Assembly: GCF_030418305.1 (NCBI RefSeq) | Contig: NZ_JAUHPX010000008.1 | Coordinates: 1-64,000, forward strand | Direction of reading: 5' to 3' | DNA length: 64,000 bases | Source: Demequina lignilytica | GTDB lineage: Bacteria; Actinomycetota; Actinomycetes; Actinomycetales; Demequinaceae | Part shown: positions 56,960-64,000 of the stretch, in pieces | Position numbering within the stretch: position 1 is the stretch's first letter | Layout: every line of letters starts with the position of its first letter | The notes under the pieces: model-generated | Told to the model about the DNA's origin: nothing | The model's database searches: none | Seen by the model: the letters and a program-made list of their open reading frames with translations, nothing else | Made by a program: the position numbers and the translations under genes

Positions 56960-57784
56960 GTGAGCTCCACCGCGAAGGCCGGTGCCCAGGGCGACGCCCT
57001 GGGCACCGGCCTGCAGATCTCGAACCTGTCCAAGGTGTTCACCACGCGCGGCCGTCAGGTGGTCGCGCTCCAGGACACCGACCTGCACACCGACCAGGGG
57101 ACCTTCCTGGCGCTGCTGGGTCCCTCCGGATGCGGCAAGTCGACCATCCTGCGGATCCTCGCGGGGCTCGAGGAGCCCACGACGGGCAGCACCCGGGTCG
57201 ACGGGCGCAGCCCCAAGGACCTGCGGGCGTACAACGAGCTGGGCATCGCGTTCCAGGACTCCGCGCTGCTGCCGTGGCGCTCCGTGTACGCCAACATCAA
57301 GCTTCCGTTCGAGGTCGCGGGCAAGCCCGTCGACCACGCCTACATCGAGGAGCTCATCGCGCTGGTCGGGCTCAAGGGCTTCGAGAAGGCCAAGCCCGCG
57401 CAGCTGTCGGGAGGCATGCGCCAGCGCGTGTCGATCGCCCGCTCGCTGGTGCTGAAGCCCTCCGTGCTGCTGCTCGACGAGCCGTTCGGCGCGCTCGATG
57501 ACATGACCCGCCAGAAGCTCAACGTGGAGCTCATGCGCATCCTCGCGGCGAAGCCCGCCACCACGCTGCTGGTGACGCACGGCATCTCCGAGGCGATCTT
57601 CCTCGCCGACCAGGTCGCGGTCATGAGCCCGCGGCCCGGGCGCGTCAAGGAGATCATCACCATCGACCTGCCCCGCCCTCGCACGCCCGACATCATGCGG
57701 TCGCCCGAGTTCCACGCGTACGTGGACCAGGCGTCGGAGCTGCTGTTCGGCATCGGAGGAGCGGCCGCGGACGAGGACCACTGA
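56960..57784 (+). CDS. ABC transporter ATP-binding protein (NitT/TauT type)
   Basis: 274 aa; GTG start with AAGGAT upstream. Walker A GPSGCGKST, Q-loop AFQDSALLPW, signature LSGGMRQRVSIARSL, Walker B LLLDEPFGALDD, and switch His in VTHGISEA. Coupled to the first permease by TGATG. Confidence 0.93.
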   Translation: MSSTAKAGAQGDALGTGLQISNLSKVFTTRGRQVVALQDTDLHTDQGTFLALLGPSGCGKSTILRILAGLEEPTTGSTRVDGRSPKDLRAYNELGIAFQDSALLPWRSVYANIKLPFEVAGKPVDHAYIEELIALVGLKGFEKAKPAQLSGGMRQRVSIARSLVLKPSVLLLDEPFGALDDMTRQKLNVELMRILAAKPATTLLVTHGISEAIFLADQVAVMSPRPGRVKEIITIDLPRPRTPDIMRSPEFHAYVDQASELLFGIGGAAADEDH

Positions 57785-58581
57785 TGGCCCGCCGCCTCCC
57801 GCCGTGGGCCACGGGGCTGATGGGCGCGCTGGGCATCCTCGCGTTCTGGTGGATCTCCTCCGTCACCATCTTCGCGAACGTGGGCTCGGGCAACACCAAG
57901 GCCATCCCGACGCCCGTCCAGGTGATCCAGGGCTACGCGGACGTGGGCTGGGACTTCTACGCCAGGAACTTCGCGGTCACGCTCAACGAGGCCGCCCAGG
58001 GCTACCTCTGGGGCAACGGCCTCGCGCTGGTGCTGGCGGGCCTGGTGCTCGTGGTGCCCAAGCTCGAGGGCGTCGTCAACCAGCTCGCGGTGATCACCTA
58101 CTGCATCCCGATCGTCGCGATCGGGCCGATCGTGCTCCTCATCGTGGGGCCGCCCAAGTCGGGGGAGCCGTCGGGAACGGCGGTCTTCCTCGCGGCCCTG
58201 TCGGTGTTCTTCACCACCGTGGTGGGGGCCCTGCTCGGGCTCAAGTCGGCGGACAAGGCGAGCCTCGACGTGGTCGAGGTGTACGGCGGCTCCCGCATGG
58301 CGCAGCTGCGCAAGGTGCGCGTCATCGCCGCCGCGCCGGCCATCCTGACGGCGCTGCAGATCGCCGTCCCGGCCGCGTTCCTCGGCGCGGTGCTCGGCGA
58401 GTACTTCGGCAAGGTCGAGACCGGCGTGGGGCCGGCGATGGTGATCGCCCAGCAGTCGCTCAACTCGCCCCGCGTGTGGGGGATCGCCCTCGCCTCGGGC
58501 GCCGTGGCGCTCACCGGCTATCTGCTCGTGGGGCTGCTCACGCGTCTCGCGACGCCCTGGTCGAGGGGGGCGGCGGCATGA
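57784..58581 (+). CDS. ABC transporter permease (NitT/TauT type)
   Basis: 265 aa, about six membrane segments. EAA-like loop VYGGSRMAQLRKVRVIAAAPAIL (cited by ends: VYGGS to PAIL). Overlaps the second permease gene by 4 bases. Confidence 0.9.
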   Translation: MARRLPPWATGLMGALGILAFWWISSVTIFANVGSGNTKAIPTPVQVIQGYADVGWDFYARNFAVTLNEAAQGYLWGNGLALVLAGLVLVVPKLEGVVNQLAVITYCIPIVAIGPIVLLIVGPPKSGEPSGTAVFLAALSVFFTTVVGALLGLKSADKASLDVVEVYGGSRMAQLRKVRVIAAAPAILTALQIAVPAAFLGAVLGEYFGKVETGVGPAMVIAQQSLNSPRVWGIALASGAVALTGYLLVGLLTRLATPWSRGAAA

Positions 58582-59423
58582 GCCTCGCATCGTTCACCGG
58601 CACCCAGCTGGCCGTCGACCTCAAGCGCCAGTCGCGCCGGGCCACGCTCCGCGCGCTCGGCTCCTCGCTGCTGACCCTGGTGCTCACGCTCGTCGCGGTC
58701 CTGGTGCTCTGGCAGGGCGCCATCTGGGCGTTCGACCTGTCGCCGTTCGTGGCCAAGAGCCCCGCCGACGTGCTCGAGTTCATGCTCACCGACGAGGACG
58801 CCTCGGAGGTGTTCGAGAACCTCCTGGTGACGCTGGGCGACGCCGCGGTGGGGTTCGTGGCGGGACTCGTGGTCGCGCTGCTGGTGGCGTCCGGCTTCCA
58901 GCTGTCCAAGGGTTTCGAGCACGCGGCGATGCCGATCGCGCTCCTGCTGCGCTCGGTGCCGCTGATCGCGTTCGCGCCGGTGATCATCATGATCTTCGGG
59001 CGCGACTTCATGACCACGGCGGTCATGGGCGGGATCGTCGTGCTGTTCCCCGCGCTGGTGAACATCGCGTACGGGCTCAAGAGCGCCTCGCCGCAGATGC
59101 ACGACGTGGTCTCCGTCTACGGCGGCTCTCCGGCGACGGCGCTGCGGAAGGTGTCGCTGCCGAGCTCGCTGCCGGCCTTCTTCGCCGCCGTCCGCATCTC
59201 GGCGCCCGGCGCGATCACCGGCGCGCTCCTCGCCGAGTGGCTCGCCACCGGGCGCGGCGTGGGCGGCTCGATCGGCGGCTACATCTCGTCGGCGCAGTTC
59301 TCGCTGGTGTGGGCGTCGGTCGTGGTGGTCACGCTGGTCTCGCTGCTGCTCTACAACGTGGTGCTGACGGTCGAGAACACGGTGCTCGCACGGATGGGCA
59401 TGCACCCCGAGAAGCGCGTCTGA
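58578..59423 (+). CDS. ABC transporter permease (NitT/TauT type), second subunit
   Basis: 281 aa; start fixed by the ATGA overlap. EAA-like loop VYGGSPATALRKVSLP; LAEWLATGRGVGG is typical of the SsuC/ThiX group. Having two different permeases means a heterodimeric channel, as in RutR-independent pyrimidine/ thiamine-precursor importers; substrate unproven. Confidence 0.9.
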   Translation: MSLASFTGTQLAVDLKRQSRRATLRALGSSLLTLVLTLVAVLVLWQGAIWAFDLSPFVAKSPADVLEFMLTDEDASEVFENLLVTLGDAAVGFVAGLVVALLVASGFQLSKGFEHAAMPIALLLRSVPLIAFAPVIIMIFGRDFMTTAVMGGIVVLFPALVNIAYGLKSASPQMHDVVSVYGGSPATALRKVSLPSSLPAFFAAVRISAPGAITGALLAEWLATGRGVGGSIGGYISSAQFSLVWASVVVVTLVSLLLYNVVLTVENTVLARMGMHPEKRV

Positions 59424-59424
59424 G

Positions 59425-60006
59425 ATGACCGAGTCGACGACGACGTCCGATGAGGGCGCCGCCCGGCTCGGCGCGCGCCTGCGGGAGCTCCGCCAGCAGC
59501 GCCGTATGACCCTGGTGCAGCTGGCGGCTGCGACCGATCTGTCGCATCCGTTCCTCAGCCAGGTCGAGCGCGGCCTCGCGAACCTCTCCCTCCCGTCGCT
59601 GCGGCGCATCGCGCGCGCGCTCGAGACCAGCCCCGTCGAGCTCATGGCCGCGGCCGAGTCGGACGATGCGCGCCGCCGCCGGGTCGAGGTCACCCGCGCC
59701 GCGGCGCGACGCCCGACGCCCGACGGCTTCGCGCGCGGGGTCGCCCAGGCGCTGGTCAAGGCGGGCCGGCCGTTCATGCCGATCCTGGTGGAGTCGGAGT
59801 CGGAGGATCCCGAGGAGCCGTTCGTGCACGCGGAGGACGAGTTCGTGCTGGTCCTCGACGGCAGGGTCGTGCTCGAGACCGACGGGCGTCGCCACGAGCT
59901 CGGGCCCGGGGACTCGGTCTACTTCGCCGGCGGGGTGCGCCACCGGGTCTGGTCGCAGGGCGGGCCGTACCGCCTGCTCGTCGTGAAGGAGCAGAAGGGG
60001 ACGTAG
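59425..60006 (+). CDS. XRE-family regulator with C-terminal cupin
   Basis: 193 aa; starts 1 base after the permease stop, so it is the last gene of the importer operon. Helix-turn-helix ~12-66 (LGARLRELRQQRRMTLVQLAAATDLS in outline, HPFLSQVERGLANLSL) and a cupin barrel ~110-185 (HAEDEFVLVLDGRVVLE, GPGDSVYFAGGVRHRVW) that probably binds the effector. PuuR-like proteins have this build. It is a good candidate for the factor that reads the shared purine sites. Confidence 0.9.
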   Translation: MTESTTTSDEGAARLGARLRELRQQRRMTLVQLAAATDLSHPFLSQVERGLANLSLPSLRRIARALETSPVELMAAAESDDARRRRVEVTRAAARRPTPDGFARGVAQALVKAGRPFMPILVESESEDPEEPFVHAEDEFVLVLDGRVVLETDGRRHELGPGDSVYFAGGVRHRVWSQGGPYRLLVVKEQKGT

Positions 60007-60012
60007 GCGCGG

Positions 60013-61371
60013 TCAGCCGCGGAGCCGCTGCCCCTCGGCGACCACGCGTCGCGCGATCGCCGCCTCGTCGGCCCGCACCAGGCGGCCGTCCGCGACCACG
60101 TCGCGGCCGTGCACCAGCAGCCTCCGCAGGACCGGCAGGGAGCCCAGGCCGAGCGCCGCGACCGGGTCGGCGATCCCCGCGTGCTCGACCGCGCCGAGCT
60201 CCCACACGGCGATGTCGGCGAGCTTGCCGGGCTCCAGCGAGCCGATCTCGGCCTCGCGCCCCAGCACCCGGGCGCCACCGATCGTGGCGAGCCGCAGCGA
60301 GTCGCGCACCGACATCGCGCCGGCACCGTCGCGCAGGCGTGCCGCGAGCACCGCCTGGCGGATCTCGCCGCCCAGCCTCCCGTGCTCGTTGGAGGCGGCG
60401 CCGTCCACACCGAGCCCGACCGGCACGCCCGCGTCGACCATCGCGCGCACCGGAGAGATGCCGGCCGCGAGCCGGGCGTTCGAGGAGGGGCAGTGCGCGA
60501 CCCCGGTGCCGGTGTCCGCGAAGCGCGCGACGTCGTGATCCGACATGTGGACGCAGTGCGCCATCCACACGTCGGCGCCGAGCCACCCCAGGTCCTCGAG
60601 GTAGTCCGTCGGGCCCAAGCCGAAGCGCTCCTGGCAGAAGGCCGCCTCCTCCACGGTCTCGGAGCCGTGCGTGTGGAGGCGTGCGCCCAGGTCGCGCGCG
60701 AGCGTGGCGGACTCGCGCAGCAGGTCGGAGGTGACGGAGAACGGGGAGCACGGTGCGATCGCGACGTGGACCATCGACCCGGGGCTCGCGTCGTGGTAGC
60801 GGGTGACGGCCGCGGCGGAGGCGGCCAGCGCATCGTCCGTCGTCTCGACCGCGAAGTCCGGCGGCAGCCCGCCGTCGGACTCGCCCAGGTCCATCGAGCC
60901 GCGCGTCGCCGTCAGGCGCAGGCCCAGGTCGTCGGCCTCGTGCACGATCGCGCCCACCAGGTCGCCCGCGCCCCGCGGGAACACGTAGTGGTGGTCGGCG
61001 ACGGTGGTGCATCCGGAGCGCGCCAGCACGGCCATCGCGCCCGCGGCGGCGGCGCCCACCGAGTCGGCGTCGATCCGCGCCCACGTCGGGTACAGCGCGA
61101 CCAGCCAGTCGAACAGGATCGCGTCCTGCGCCATCCCGCGGGTGAGCCACTGATAGAGGTGGTGGTGGGTGTTGACCAGGCCGGGGGTGACCAGGGCTCC
61201 GGAGGCGTCGATCCGGTCGGGGAAGGCGTCGCGGACGTCCGACGGCGCGGCGCCCTCGCCGAGGGCGATGATGCGGCCGTCGCGGACGGCGATCCAGCCG
61301 CGGGCGTGCTCGGTGCCCGCGGCGTCGACGGTCACGACGTGTCCGCCCTCGATGAGCATGCTGGGTGCCAT
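60013..61371 (-). CDS. 8-Oxoguanine deaminase-like amidohydrolase
   Basis: 452 aa, AtzB/TrzN-type amidohydrolase: probably 8-oxoguanine to urate, a direct feed to uricase. Motifs: LVNTHHHLYQWLTRG, ADHHYVFP, LHTHGSETVEEAAF, WMAHCVHMSDHD, GVAHCPSSNARLAAGI and GVDGAASNE. The VHMSD and SNARL pattern fits 8-oxoguanine deaminases; a general S-triazine or guanine deaminase is the alternative. Start at 61371 uses GGAGG within the upstream gene's end. Confidence 0.82.
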   Translation of the reverse strand: MAPSMLIEGGHVVTVDAAGTEHARGWIAVRDGRIIALGEGAAPSDVRDAFPDRIDASGALVTPGLVNTHHHLYQWLTRGMAQDAILFDWLVALYPTWARIDADSVGAAAAGAMAVLARSGCTTVADHHYVFPRGAGDLVGAIVHEADDLGLRLTATRGSMDLGESDGGLPPDFAVETTDDALAASAAAVTRYHDASPGSMVHVAIAPCSPFSVTSDLLRESATLARDLGARLHTHGSETVEEAAFCQERFGLGPTDYLEDLGWLGADVWMAHCVHMSDHDVARFADTGTGVAHCPSSNARLAAGISPVRAMVDAGVPVGLGVDGAASNEHGRLGGEIRQAVLAARLRDGAGAMSVRDSLRLATIGGARVLGREAEIGSLEPGKLADIAVWELGAVEHAGIADPVAALGLGSLPVLRRLLVHGRDVVADGRLVRADEAAIARRVVAEGQRLRG

Positions 61372-61375
61372 CGCG

Positions 61376-64000
<2,625 letters not shown>

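Overview
This is a very GC-rich (about 73% by estimate) actinobacterial chromosome segment. Leaderless starts behind TANNNT -10 boxes, an HspR-type HAIR operator, mycothiol-era housekeeping genes (etfB-etfA, cysteine desulfurase, mnmA, ligA) and a wall-anchored S-layer-homology enzyme suggest the Micrococcales (Cellulomonas/Demequina-like); genus assignment is inference. The first ~70 bases are a homopolymeric G/C tract and look like a contig end. The right edge cuts ligA. No rRNA, tRNA, CRISPR, transposase or phage gene was seen.

Layout. 130-11113: polysaccharide use, with a MalF/MalG-type permease pair, a secreted GH53 endo-beta-1,4-galactanase, a GlgX debranching enzyme and a GH2 beta-galactosidase. 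11169-19585: etfBA, a small unknown, an SDR, an SLH-anchored ExeM-type DNase, a cysteine desulfurase and a tyrosine phosphatase. 19590-27445: a tightly coupled histidine-degradation operon (hutH-hutU-M20 hydrolase-hutF-hutI) divergent from an IclR regulator across a perfect 20-bp palindrome. 27678-28754: mnmA. 28758-33927: a lipoprotein and a second sugar ABC importer with a textbook promoter, two LacI-type operators and its own LacI regulator. 33941-36917: TetR/SDR pair, a gamma-carbonic-anhydrase-like protein and Hsp20. 37256-61371: a purine-catabolism island. 62326-64000: start of ligA.

The purine island can be read as a pathway. Guanine deaminase and 8-oxoguanine deaminase feed xanthine or urate. 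A two-gene xanthine dehydrogenase with XdhC and a MocA-like cofactor enzyme makes urate. Uricase, OHCU decarboxylase and HIU hydrolase give allantoin, then allantoinase and allantoate amidohydrolase give ureidoglycine. A PucG-type ureidoglycine-glyoxylate aminotransferase makes oxalurate, and a fused AtzH-amidase beside it may cleave that product. A NitT/TauT-type ABC importer and a XRE-cupin regulator sit in the same block. Three promoters in the island carry one shared site, TGTWG-N5-ATC-N-ACATTYC, which I propose as the operator of a purine regulon.

Two further signals are not explained by genes. The 10-mer GGACGATGCG occurs 28 times on the two strands, against well under one expected from base composition. 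In addition, small intergenic repeat families are present: paired ACTGAGCGTC cores 41 bp apart at two loci, and roughly 100-bp inverted-repeat elements at two or three loci.
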